DNA of 64,000 nt from Saururus chinensis (lineage: Eukaryota; Streptophyta; Magnoliopsida; Piperales; Saururaceae). The stretch lies in the NCBI GenBank assembly GCA_035235625.1, contig CP141140.1, positions 23,828,685 to 23,892,684 of the forward strand. Reading direction: 5' to 3'. Position 1 is the first letter of the stretch; each line of letters starts with the position of its first letter. The notes under the pieces are model-generated. The model was not told where the DNA came from. It searched no databases and saw nothing but the letters and a program-made list of their open reading frames with translations. This document shows, one piece after another, positions 1-11,437 of this stretch. Made by a program: the position numbers and the translations under genes.

Positions 1-869
1 AGAGACACAAAGTAAATTCATCATTGATTTCGTCCTTCTAAATAACGAAGTTAGTATATTGTATTGATTTGAGCATACTCATTTCGTCATTCTAAAGGAC
101 GAAATTATGAAAATTTAAAAAAAAAACCCACACAAGTGCTAGTGCCTAGCCAGCGCATGCATGGAGAAAAGGAACATTATATTGGTAAATATTTTTCTCT
201 CTCCATTATTTTGATAATTATTTTTTTTAATATTATTTATATAAATTTTCCCATATAAGAAGCCACAAAAAAATTGACTTAGTCACCAAAGCCATGACAG
301 CTCCTATTCATATATTTCATATCTAATTACTCTAGTGACCAAAAAAAATTCATGATGAAAGAACTATTTGGACCTCAGTAATAACATATTTCATGGAAAA
401 AGAAAAATCAATATAATCAAAATTCAACAGTAAAATCTAGACTTGGTTCACTAGATATACTTGTAGGTAAAATCTAAATATATTTCACTAGATCTCTAAT
501 TCTAAATCAATATAATTAGTTGAATTAAAAATGTTTATTATGCAAGTAGAATTACATATTTATATTTGTTAGGATTAGAATGATTAAAGGTTGTATTTAA
601 AAAGTAAATAGTATTATATAGTGAATGTGTAGAATATGAATAAAATAATTTATCGTACCTACATTCTCAATTTTATTAGTGGTAAGATTTATATTAGTTT
701 GAAATATAATAGCATAATATGGGTATTATATACCATATTATATAGTATATTATATACCATGTATTAATGTATATATAGTATATATATTTTATAAAATAAT
801 ATAAAATATTATGGGTACATGAAAGGTAAAAGTTAAGAAACTTATATAATATGGGTATAATATGTAAGA
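1..869. other. AT-rich intergenic sequence
   Basis: No gene is recognisable. The stretch is AT-rich, and around 695-870 there are overlapping TATA/ATATAC tracts. Short ORFs here are low-complexity readings of those tracts. Confidence 0.6.
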
Positions 870-1090
870 AGTGATATATAACAAATCGAGTCGAGTTCGA
901 GCCGAGCTTCAAGTAGATTTCGAGTCGAACCGATCAGGTTTTGAGTCGAGTCGATTCGAGTTGGCCCATGTTCGAGATTGGCTTGTTTGCTTTCGAGTTC
1001 GAACCGAGCTCAAGTCGAGCTCACTTTGAGCCAAGCCAAATTCGAGTCGAACCAAGCCGAGCCTGTTCAACTTGACGAGATGGATCAACT
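870..1090. repeat. TCGAG/GAGC-rich degenerate short repeat
   Basis: About 220 bp are built from variants of TCGAGTCGA, GAGCCGAGC and TTCGAGT with no coding pattern. Arrays like this are common near the ends of plant DNA transposons, but I found no terminal inverted repeats or target-site duplication here, so the class is open. Confidence 0.55.
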
Positions 1091-1565
1091 CGTTAGTAGC
1101 CTTAGGTCTTTGGCATCATAGAAGACTTTGGTAACTGGTGGTAGACTCCATGTTGTTCGGTGTCAGAGACCTCCTTTTCTAATGGCCTCCTTCTCAAACG
1201 CAGGTTGCCTCCTTTTACTGATATGTGACAGTCAACACTTGCATATTTAAAATTTGCCTTATTTTCTTGTTTATTTATTTGGTTTGTTGATATTGTTCAT
1301 TATAAATATTAACAGAGATATTGTCACTCAAAATATTATCTTCCTACCCCTTTACTACAATAAATCTACATGTCCACTATCAATTGCTAATATGAGGTCT
1401 GTTTGGCATTAAAAAAATCATATTCAATTTAAATAATACTTACTCATGGTTTATAGTAGTTTAACATGTTTATTTTGGGCCTATTTTTTAATATTTGTGC
1501 TTGTAGGGAAAAATAAAATTTTAATAGCTCATTTGGCTAGTATGTGGCCGGTCTTGTTTGATTAT

Positions 1566-1725
1566 GGAAAAGAGGTAGAAGAGGTAACCAAGGAGGAGAA
1601 GGGGAGGAGGACGAGAGAGGAGAGGAGGACAAGAGAGATGAAGGGAGGAGGAAGAAAAGGAGAAGGAGAAGGAGAAGGGGGAGGCAATGATGAGGACGAG
1701 GAGGCGAAGGTGGAGAATAGGAAAT
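1566..1725 (+). repeat. GGA/GAG purine-rich microsatellite
   Basis: The + strand is almost purely A and G (GGAGGA, GAGGAGA and AGAAGG words). It produces spurious charged ORFs on + and proline/serine/leucine-rich ORFs on -. It is not a gene. Confidence 0.8.
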
Positions 1726-1769
1726 GACGAAAAGATCCCTTATGAATTGAAACATGTCAAAATGCACCA

Positions 1770-2205
1770 AAATAAATCATAATGCACTGAAACACATCTC
1801 TCTATACACCAAAATACATCATGCTAACAATCTTATATTTTTGGCACATAAAGTCAATATGTACTAAAACATATCAAAATTCACTTAAACACATCTTGTT
1901 GTACACTGAAACATATCTCGTTATACATTGAAACACATTTTTCTATTCATGAAAATACGTCTTGTAGTACACCGAAAACACATTATGCTAAAACACATCC
2001 CGCTTTACACCGAAACACATCCCATTGTACATTGAAACATTTTTCGCTTTACATCAAAACACATCCCGTTGTACACTGAAACATATCCCACTTTATAGTG
2101 AAACACATCCCATTTTACACCAAAACACATCCTATTGTACACTGAGACACATCCCACAATACACTGAATCACATCCCGCTATATACCAAAACACATGTTG
2201 AAGTG
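1770..2205. repeat. Degenerate tandem repeat of about 22 bp
   Basis: Roughly twenty imperfect copies of a unit like GAAACACATCCCGCTNTACACC follow each other with a period of about 20-23 bp. The copies differ at several positions, so the array is old. No gene overlaps it. Downstream, 2206-3100 is AT-rich with nothing I can recognise. Confidence 0.8.
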
Positions 2206-3119
2206 AATAAATGACAGTAAGGGTAAAATCGAGAGGAAAATGACATATTTAAGGGTAATTTTAGGATATTTTAAATATGCACCAAAGTTTTAATATATCA
2301 AAATACACCTAAATATATAATCTTATCTCTCCTACGCAAAATGAAAATTCTCCTACTTTCTCTATCTGAATAGGAGAGTTGCCCTTTTGTTTTCAAAATG
2401 GAGCCCGTAATATAGGATGAAAAGAGTATATAATACCTCATATAATTCTCAAGGAATCTTTATTTGACCTGACATAAAGAGAACGCTACATGCGTGCATA
2501 GCTGGTAATAATATACAAAAAAAACTCACTTTATTATGAAATTGAATTCACTTTTCTCTCTCCATCAAAACCTATTTAGAGGGTCTTTTGGTCAAATTCT
2601 ATGTTATCACTGCCATTCCAAAAAGCCTCACTGTTCATTTTACAATTGTGTCAAAAGGTTGAACTATGAGCAGAAAAATACTTGTATTTAAGATGGTTCT
2701 GAAAGAAGTTCGGTAAACAAAATGCACTTCAGAGCTCAGACCAAATAAACGTGAGTACAATGGAGGCGTCGCTATTGTACCATCCATTCTGCTCAGTCAA
2801 ACATTAGAAGCGTTGTTATTTCCCCTTCCCAGAAAAATAGCCACGCTTTAAATTTATTAGATATCTCTCCACGGCTCCAATCGCCAAATTGTCATGCTAT
2901 GTGAAACAAATGAGAAATACATTTGCTATGCCTTTGTATAAAACTGCTACTTGAATACTACTTCCTCTGCCCCTTACTTGTATATTTTCCTTATTTTAGT
3001 ATCTAAAAGTGTTCGTGAAATATAGAAACCAAGGCGAAGTTATATGACTTGCCAATACTACCCTTCATAATACAGTCATAAAAAATGGAAAGAGATTCAT
3101 AAAAAACTTCTGGTTGTTT

Positions 3120-3450
3120 CATATGCCATAAAGCAGCTTCAAGATACAGATAAAGCAGCTAAGGATGTCGGTCTTTCTTCTGTTATCTTTGAAGGGGATA
3201 ACCTAAGTGTTATTAATGATTTTCGTGATGGTGTGGCTCTGCCAGTGACTGTTCTTTTACTCGTATAGTTGCTTCTTCTCGAGTTTCTTTTACTTCTGTT
3301 TCTTTTACAAGTTTCTGGAGATGCTAATGTTGTTGCTCACTCATTGGCGAGGCAAGCTTGTATTTTTTTGGTGAATGTGTTTAGCTTGAAGCTTGTCCTG
3401 ACTTTTTGTATCTCCCCTTACAAGGGGATTTATAATCCTCTTGGTTACTA
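3120..3450 (+). pseudogene. RNase H-like domain remnant (non-LTR retrotransposon type)
   Basis: The + strand encodes, in shifting frames, pieces of the plant retroelement RNase H fold. One piece reads EGDNLSVINDF, which matches the EGD/xxxVI segment. About 110 bp later comes VSGDANVVAHSLARQA, which matches the conserved C-terminal block with N-x-x-AH-x-LA. A stop and at least one frameshift lie between them. No reverse transcriptase is next to it. It is probably a decayed LINE fragment; a decayed host RNase H-like gene is the alternative. Confidence 0.6.
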
Positions 3451-4064
3451 AAACTTTTCTTCTCAAAAAATAAAAAGAAAAAGATACAGATACATCGATA
3501 TCATCATCACCACCTCCCATTTTCGTAATATGTATGTTTTAAAACTACTCATCTTCAACTCGTGAAACAGCAAAAAATTTAGTCCAAAAGATTTTAAGAG
3601 TAAAAGGCACTTTAATTGTTACAAACAATGTAGCCTTGACCCTTTGTTCAAGACAAATTCAAAAGCAAAAAAATACAAGCCTATTGCATCAAATCTAAGT
3701 ACACGAACTTTCTTAAGGAAAAAAATAATCCGTTAAAAAATGTCGTTTTGGGTCAAGTATCCCTCATTCGGTAAGGCGCTAGCACACCAATAGTCCAAGA
3801 CCATCTATTTTTTGGCCATATACTAGAACAAGACAAGGATCTTTCACTTCAGTCATCTGGGTCAAAATTATTCCAGAACGAAAGTTTCTTCAAGAAACCA
3901 GCTACATTCTTGGGTTGGATGCAGCAAAACACAGGGATAGACAGCATTTGCAAAAACCAAACTTATAACAATATGCAAATTCCATATTTACATAGATCCT
4001 CAAAAAGCAACATACAGAAAATTTCTTCAACTCGAGACTGACAAGAAGAATATGGCATCTAGAA
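3451..4064. other. 3' flank of the AlkB-type gene
   Basis: This gene-free stretch lies immediately downstream of the stop codon of the minus-strand AlkB gene. It should contain that gene's 3' UTR and poly(A) site. I could not place the cleavage site from the sequence alone. Confidence 0.5.
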
Positions 4065-6587
4065 TTAATACTTTCTAAATGTAAGATTTAGACGTCCAGG
4101 TCGCAGACTTGTTTCCTCCAATAGGAATTCTGGAGCAGTCTTTGGAAGAATGCTGCGAACTCCATGAAAAATCATTCTGGATTCTCCTCCAAATATTAAA
4201 ACATCACCAGAACTTAGTTCAACCTTTTTTGCATTTTGATCATCCCTATCATTATTGTACAAAAACTCAGCAGTGTCCCCAAAGGAGAAGGATACAACAG
4301 GCAATCCTTTACGAATACTTTCTGAAGTTTCATCTCTATCCTACATTAAGGAAAAAACCTATCAGACTTAATAAGACATCAGCCAATAGGCACACGACTG
4401 ATCAACCATAAGGCAAACCAAACTAACAGACTTAATAAGACATACAGCCAACAGGCACACAATTGATCAACCATAAGCCTACTACATGCCATAAGGATCC
4501 CTAAAAAATTTCCAGTCCAATTTGTACCACAAAGTTAAAAGTCATAGAATTGCCAAAATGTCACCTTACTTGAACAATAAAGTAACATAGTATGCAATTT
4601 TTTTTTTAAAGGAGCAGCAGTGACAACTTCCTCGTATAATTGAGCTTCATATTTTCAATTAAAAAGAAAAGAACACAATTAAGATCAAATTAGACACATT
4701 TGCATAATTGATGGTGCTACATACTCTTAATCCGCAATGCTATTAACAAATTAACAAATTATAAATTTGAAGCTTTTCTTAAAAAAATGCATAGATATGA
4801 TAAAACAAAAATCTCCCAAACTAAGAAAAAAAACAGAAGGGAAAAAAGTTCAAATACGCACCTGGTGGAGGCCAAGTTTCCCACTCTGAGTATAAAAATT
4901 CATGATACAAATATCAGGCGACATCTCTGGGAGTGTACTTTCAAGAGCCCCACGTATTACAATGCTAGAGTTTAAAGAGTCACGAGCAGCCTGAAGTGCA
5001 TTTTCTACAAACTTCTTGAAGTCATCTGGTATATTAGGAGGTTTAGCACTGTCAATTCTGCGTATATCCTCATACAATTTACTCTCTGGATCCCAATTTT
5101 TCCCCAGGCACATCATCTGTAAATGTAATCTTGCACCATCCCTATAACCAGGTTGGTAAAACCCTCCAGGACCTAAGCCAAGGTCCCGACATTTTTTCAC
5201 AATGTTCACCTATGAAGAGTATTTTGATGTTAATTGGTTTAGAAATCAGGTTCTAAACAGGAACTTATAAGATGATTATAATGTTAGGCCCTATCAGTAC
5301 CAACCGAAACAACTAATCCTGAAGGAGTGAAAAATGTAATATGGAGATCAAATTTTCCTAGACAATTTCCAACCATGTTAGAACTGGTTGTCCAGTAACA
5401 GTGCTTGAATTGACTTCTTCCAAAAACAAAATAGGGTAATATAAACAGGTTTGGTCAATCACTGCTTATTGTAATCGGTACTTGGTAATACTTAACCTCA
5501 TATTTTTCGAGCTAAACCCCAACTTATCCAAAGTGTGAACCCCACTTCCCTGACCCAATTTGTCTACAGTTAATTATATATTGAGCATTGATGGCCTTTT
5601 CTCCCTGGATCATAGTCTTGCTTACATGGTGCTGGAATGATGGCTACTTTGGTGAGCCCCATTTGCAAATTATATACAAGCAGAGAATACACGAAATGAA
5701 TGCTAAGTTATAAAACGTTTGTAGAACAGAAAAGGCTCATACCTGATCTTTGTGAGAGATATAGTTTTTTAATAAAACCATTCCTGGTCTTAATTCCTCA
5801 ATAGAGCTATCATTCTTAAGGCACTCAACTTCTTTCCTCTTTGCTCTGTTCACAGCAAACAAAGAAGGCTTGAGCTTCGCAGGTCCTTTCTTAACTGGGC
5901 AGATGTCAAAAGGGCCCATCCTCTCTGCATCTGAGGAGGGAAGAGTGTGCTGAGGTTTGTCAACAGTGACATATGACCCTCCAGCTCGAACACTTGAAGA
6001 ATGTCCCCTTGCATCTGATGCATCATCCTTGTTTAAGAGTACCTGCCGCCCCATCACACAGAAAAAAAAATTGACACAATCAACCATATTACAACTATAA
6101 AAAAATACCATCCACCTCAGGCAAAAAAAAAAAAAAAAAAACATAAAGACCCAATTCCCTTTTTCCGCACACTAATTCAAAAAGAAAGACTTCAATAATT
6201 ATTACAAGCGAAAATGATTAATGCAATCAAGAACAAAAGATAGAGGCAGTAGTGCAGCTAACAGAAGCAGCGACCAGGTTCAAGTGCTCCCCCGCATCCG
6301 ATGCATCATCCTTGTTTGAGGGAACCTGTCACCCAATTGAAGAACACAAAAATGGACACAATCAAACATCCGAAAATGCTAAAAACTTGACCACCCACCT
6401 CAGAAAAAAGAATAACATAAAGATCCAATTCCCTTTTTTTCACACATCAACTCAAAAAGAAGAATTCAAAACTTATTACATGCAAAATTTAATGCAAGAA
6501 AGAAGAAGATGAAAGAGGCTGCATGTAGCTTACAGAACCAGGAGATGGGCGGCGGGACCATCGCCTGGAAGAGCTTCCATCCGCCAT
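4065..6587 (-). CDS. AlkB-type 2-oxoglutarate/Fe(II)-dependent dioxygenase, four exons
   Basis: The product should demethylate alkylated DNA or RNA bases using Fe(II) and 2-oxoglutarate. The coding exons are 6534-6587, 5743-6042, 4862-5209 and 4065-4340, all with GT-AG borders. Together they give 978 nt, or 325 aa, with no internal stop. The iron-binding HxD (H233, D235 in GLHQDRD) is split by the last intron. The second iron His lies in MIFHGV (H293). The 2-oxoglutarate signature RxNxTxR is at the very C-terminus (R317, N319, T321, R323). The first exon starts MADGSSS. The ATG was chosen because it yields an 18-codon phase-0 exon ending at GTAAGC. The length and the C-terminal Tyr after the signature fit plant AlkB homologues. 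Which ALKBH subfamily it belongs to is not certain. The upstream part of intron 1 is duplicated (see the cassette exon), and a fragment of it was carried to 37557-37660. Confidence 0.9.
6263..6325 (-). other. Possible 63-nt in-frame cassette exon in the AlkB gene
   Basis: Inside the first intron lies a degenerate copy of the start of exon 2 (encoding VPSNKDDASDA, compare VLLNKDDASDA). It is preceded by CAG and followed by GTTAGC, a donor resembling the exon 1 donor. The piece is 63 nt, starts and ends in phase 0 and has no stop, so including it would add 21 residues. The flanking intron halves also resemble each other (about 271-283 bp offset), so a tandem duplication of an intron with its two exon edges explains it. 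Whether it is spliced in is unknown. Confidence 0.5.
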
Positions 6588-7080
6588 TTTTCTGAAAGTG
6601 GAGGCCAAGCGAGAGCCCCGAAGAGTAAAGTGAGGCTTCGAGGCGCATACAACGAAAAGCATTCGAGAGAGAGAATGTCTGTGGCGTCGAAGCGTCGCGT
6701 CTCATTCATTCAGAAATACTTTCAGCATTCAGCTACGTTTCGGTATCTGGTTTCGAGAGCTTGAGGGGAAGGAAAAGGTTCTTTTTTTTGGCTTTTGGGC
6801 GGCCTTTTACAAAAGGACCGCCTTTTGGGCTGGATCTTGGGTTTGGACATAGAGGCAGCAGGCCCAGGATAGCCAGTGGGGAGAAAGCCCACTTCCAGAA
6901 GCCCAGAGGCTGATTTGAGCAATATTTGAAGCCTTGAAGTTCAAATTAGGGTTACATGATTGGAATTTCATGCCCACCACAGCCATCATAACTTCCCCTC
7001 TTGTGTGCTTAAGCTCAGACAAGTTTTTTTCGTGCTGTGGCGACCGGCCTGGGAGTGAGGAATAGAGGAAAGGGCGGGCC

Positions 7081-7165
7081 GGCTCAGATCAGGCCTAAGC
7101 TCCTACCTGATGGGGGAAGGGGTTGGGGAAGACTGATTGGAGGTCATCAGATCAGGCCTAAGCTC
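7081..7165. repeat. Short direct repeat upstream of the AlkB gene
   Basis: A 17-nt string, CAGATCAGGCCTAAGCTC or nearly so, occurs at about 7086 and again at about 7148 in GC-rich DNA. No function is evident. Confidence 0.5.
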
Positions 7166-7315
7166 AAATATTTGCGCACAAATGACTGGACGAACCCAAT
7201 TACAAAGGCTAATAAAGTTTGTTTAAAATTTAATGTATTAGCAGTGATAATCTATTCGAACAATGGACAAGTCAAGAACAAAATGAGACAAAGTAGAAAA
7301 AACACAAATATATTA

Positions 7316-7516
7316 CTCTTTTTGTCCAATATTAATAGTTATATTTGAAAAATTAATAATTTTTATTGAAATGTGAAATACATGTTTAAGAGAAAGAAAA
7401 ATGAACTTATGATACTCTTTTTGAAGTACCTAACTGCTTAAAATTAACAAAATAAAGCTATTAATATAGAATAAACTTTTTTGTCAAATAAAGCTATTAA
7501 TTTAAGACGGAATGAG
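7316..7516. mobile_element. Stowaway-like MITE (Tc1/mariner type), 201 bp
   Basis: The left end reads CTCTTTTTGTCCAATATTAA. The right end, reverse-complemented, reads CTCATTCCGTCTTAAATTAA. Both continue into a TAGCTTTATTTG-like block in inverted orientation. TA flanks the element on both sides (7314-7315 and 7517-7518), the expected target-site duplication. It has no coding capacity. Confidence 0.8.
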
Positions 7517-7518
7517 TA

Positions 7519-8702
7519 TTTACCAATTACATCGAAGCTATATAATTAAACAGCCCCGCTCATTCCTCATCCAAGGGACTTAAAATAGTAAGACTGACAA
7601 CCTTGTTAAGGGGAAATTATTGAGCACTCCCACAGAGTTATTTTTACTTTACACAACATTGACGGTGTATGCACTAATGCACATTAGTGCTAGTAAGTAC
7701 CCTCACTTATGCTAACGTGTACCAATGTGTGTATCATTGATCACGAGGATCGATAGTGTAATGTGAGAGTACATCCCACTTAGAGCTCCAGGAATAGCCA
7801 ATAATTTGTCCTTAATAAGGGATCAAAAAGATTTGAATCAATTCTAGATTGATAGCCCTTTCATCTAGCTACTTTTAAAAGTTAGCTCTTCAGCCTGAAA
7901 AGAAAATAAAAGTTAGCTTTCAAATTTATATTCAAAATGATCCAAATTTTATAAGAACCCTTATTTGAAAATCTTGTTTATATGAGCCCGAGTTGACACA
8001 TGATCCCATGAGCTAATGCATCTTTGATCTAATTGCACATGTTACTTAGGAGGCAGGCGTGCCCACTCTCTTATTGCAATTGCTCGTGAGTGGCTTATGT
8101 TAATTTTTTCCTTATGAATGTTTTGCTGAAAATTCTTCCAAGAATAAAAATTAGGATCCCATATCAATTTGTTTAACCAAAATTATACACATAGATCTTA
8201 TAAAACATGTAGACAAAGCAAATGCCTTCAACTATGAAAAGAGTTGCAATACGTGGATTAATCATAAAACATGTAGACAAAGCAAATGGCTTTAACTATG
8301 AAAAGAGTTGCAATAATAAGCTACACAGATCATCGCAAGCATGGACACTTAAAATACAGACAAAGCGAACGGCTTAAACAATTAAAAGAGATGCAAGAAT
8401 AAATTACACAAAATCATCTCTCCATATATTAAAAAAGAAAAAGAAAACAGAATCTTAACAAAGTAGATGTGGAAGCCTGATTACAACACACAGTCACAGA
8501 TAGTGAACAAATTATGTAGTTTAAAAAGTTAGATTAACTTGAAACAATAAAGAGAAATATTTGCATATATCACGTACATCAGAAAACTGTCATCATAGAC
8601 CACACGCACCACAAAACCCACTTCTCAATTTCATGTACAAGAACATAAAGAGAACACAATTTGTAAAAGAAGGTGCTTATAGGGTGGTTATTCAGATCTT
8701 AC
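7519..8702. other. Intergenic sequence upstream of the AlkB gene
   Basis: No protein-coding gene is seen. A small tandem repeat is described separately at 8203-8400. The 7620-7790 part has short imperfect palindromes around TGCACATTAGTG and TGATCACGAGGATCGAT, with no clear element boundary. Confidence 0.5.
8203..8400. repeat. Tandem repeat, about 60-70 bp unit, three copies
   Basis: The motif CATGTAGACAAAGCAAATG...TATGAAAAGAGTTGCAATA appears at about 8208 and 8268. A more diverged third copy (ACAGACAAAGCGAACGGC...AAAAGAGATGCAA) sits at about 8355. Confidence 0.75.
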
Positions 8703-8753
8703 TGGAGCAATAGGATGAAGTGACCTTCCCTTAGACCAGCAGCCATCCGCCAT
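8703..8753 (-). other. Possible duplicated first exon of the AlkB gene
   Basis: The sequence repeats the start-codon context of the AlkB gene (CCATCCGCCATTTTTCTGA is shared with 6579-6597). It encodes MADGCWSKG..., compared with MADGSSSRR... of exon 1. A GTAAG donor follows after 51 nt, again in phase 0, so it could splice to exon 2 without a frameshift. About 60 bp upstream of the ATG is also similar (GAAGAGTAAAGT). It may be an alternative promoter and first exon, or a dead copy. No transcript evidence is available here. Confidence 0.45.
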
Positions 8754-8759
8754 TTTTCT

Positions 8760-10689
8760 GAGAGCAGTGAAGAGTAAAGTGGGGAGTTGGGATGTGCATA
8801 TATAGTGGAGAAAAAAGCATTAGAAAGGATTCCAAGCGTTGGAAGTTCGCAAGGCTGATAAAGGGCCAAAAGCAAAGGGGAGGCTGGCCAAGTGGCTATG
8901 TTATTGTCTTTAGGTAAAATTAGTAGAAATGCATATACAAAATACACATGTTGCATTTTATAGATTTAAAGTCTTACTATCATATGCAAATTGAGTTTTA
9001 AGTTTAACAAATTTATGCGATTTATAAATAAGAGTTCATAAGTAATATTTTTGACATATTAGAGATAATTTTGGACATGTATGAATAAAATTTCTTCCCC
9101 TTTTTTACTTTAATAATACTAGCAAGAATGCACACAAATTATGCTCATACATAATGATTTGATAAGATAAAGGAAAATATATTTAAAATAAAATATGTAT
9201 TAAACAATGATCTCTCTTGTGTGCTCTAGTTATAATACTTTGCTTAGATGATCACAATAATTATTAGTTATACACAGAAGCTCTATATTAACTCATATAT
9301 ACTCATCATAAAAATTTGTGAATCCAAATCTCATAGGATAAATATTATGTCATAGGTCGGAAAAAATAATAGTACCAAATTAAGGACTTTATGCCGTGGA
9401 GCATATTATTCAAGATTAATTTCTTGTCATATGATAGAGCTCTTTGGGGTTTTTCAAAGGTGTTAAAAATATATAAATCCAAATACGTATAATATATGTA
9501 AAATTATAAAAAAAATATTATTAAAAAGTGTGCTATATATGTGGGGCTTACAAAAAAGTTTGAGAAAATATAGTCATGTACGTGAGATCTCATTTGATAG
9601 AACTCATCGAGAGCTTTCTAATGAACGAGTGAATCTGAGTTCAAGAGTGTAAAATTTAATATTATAAAATTAAAATCAATATAACCAAAAAAAGAAAGAT
9701 TATGATTCTAATATCTTTGGTTTTTTACTGATTGAGATGGGTCAAATAGGGGTAAAATAGATATTAATAATATAAAACATGAGTCAAATAGTTAGAATTT
9801 GAAAGTTTTATACTACATAAATTTTATATTATAGTATGATATTATTTAGTAAAAATTTGGCATGACACAATCTAAAGGAAAACACAAATATAAAGTATAA
9901 AACAAATAGAACAAAATGTGAGTGACATAAGTTTTATGTAGTTCAACAAGATGTATATGCCTATGGCGGAGAAAAATTCCTTTCATTATATTTGTGAAGC
10001 AACAGGTTACAAACCCCTCTTCCTCCTTAAAAAATCATAAGAAATGCCCCTTGCAATGAAAAATCCTTTACTAAAATTACCTAAAACCCTTTTCCTTTTC
10101 ACCCTCTCACACAAAGAATACCATATAAATAAAAAAAAGTCCCAAGAGATGAGCCACATCACCAATTTCTTCATGTTACAAGGCTTTATCAAGAAGCCAT
10201 AATCTATAAGTAGGAAATTGTATCCCTCAATGACTCTCGTAATAGCCCATCATGTGGGCCCTGCAAGTCAAAAGTGGACTCCTCCACATCTTTGTCCTTG
10301 GAGAGTAAGTTGCCCACCTCAACATACTAGACCCAATGAAACCTGGTATGTATGGGCTAATATTTCCATTCATAATTTATATACAACATATTGGCCTGAT
10401 ACATGGTACATAGGTACTTGGTGACCTAGGACCATGCTATTATGCAGTTGTGTACTATGATAGGTATTTATGTACCATGTTAAAACCTTTTTATCTTAGT
10501 TATGGAATTTTCTTATCACAACTCTTGGATTTTTAAATTTATTTTTAAAATTCATCATAGCGCAAAGAAATATATAACTAATTTTAATAATGCAATCACA
10601 AAAAAGTAGTGATTAAGCTACTACCCATGTTGAGACTACTAATAAATAATAAGCTAGATACTTAATTTGCATGATGCAAAATATTTCAC
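8760..10689. other. AT-rich intergenic sequence
   Basis: I see no gene, element boundary or long repeat. The ORFs are short and have no recognisable family. Confidence 0.5.
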
Positions 10690-11437
10690 GAAATGAAGTT
10701 GACTGTACATACAAAGTCATGTTATAAGTATACAAATACCTTAGAAGAAATGACACAACCATGTCTACAACACTATACTACGACATGAATCATATATCTA
10801 GCTGCAATAAAGCTTACCACCCACCAAACTAAGAAGCCACCAACCTCACCTAAAAGAACCTGGACTACAAGGATACATTAATATATCCAAGTATACTCAG
10901 CTAGATCAAAAATTTAAATTAAATACAAGAGTAACATATCAAGGTTAATTATTTAAGCCAAACCCTACATAAACCACCTGACCTTTTTCACTATATTAGT
11001 GACTTAGGGTTCTTTTTTATTCAGGTTTTACCATTTCAGCCTACCTAAGCATCAATTAATTCCTTATATGCTTTCTTTTTAAGCATTTCCATTCCAAACC
11101 CCATCACTAGCTACTCCCCCCTTTGGAGCTTCTTGTCAAACCAACTCCATTCCTAGAGTGAAACCTAGCCCTTTTGAAGTGGTTAACTTACCACTCAGTC
11201 ATTCAGGAAGGCGAAAGCCATATTGTGGTACTCATGGATTATAGAACCAGGATGTCCAAACCCCATTAAGTCCTCCAAACAACCCAAAATACATAAATGT
11301 GTGTTTGTCCCTTTAAAAGGTACAACCCTTGGTCAAGGGTTGCCAACCAAATGACTTTTTAATCCATTGAAGATCACGTGAATAATTCTTCCGAGTACCC
11401 ATTTCCATTTCCATATTCAAGTAGAACCCTTACTTCT
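10690..11437. repeat. Copy-1 flank of the receptor kinase duplication (left part)
   Basis: This stretch aligns along its length with 37950-38625 with scattered substitutions and small indels. The shared blocks include ACACAACCATGTCTACAAC, GAAGCCACCAACCTCAC and the segment around GTGACTTAGGGTTC. It is the 5' flank of pseudogene A, matching the 5' flank of gene B. The alignment stops at 11437, where an LTR begins. The continuation of the flank is found beyond the inserted elements at 19303-19521, 20693-21111 and 24262 onward. Confidence 0.85.

Noticed and set aside
1446-1770. 93-codon ORF rich in Glu/Arg/Gly
   Set aside because: It runs through a GGA/GAG microsatellite; the reverse strand is equally open.
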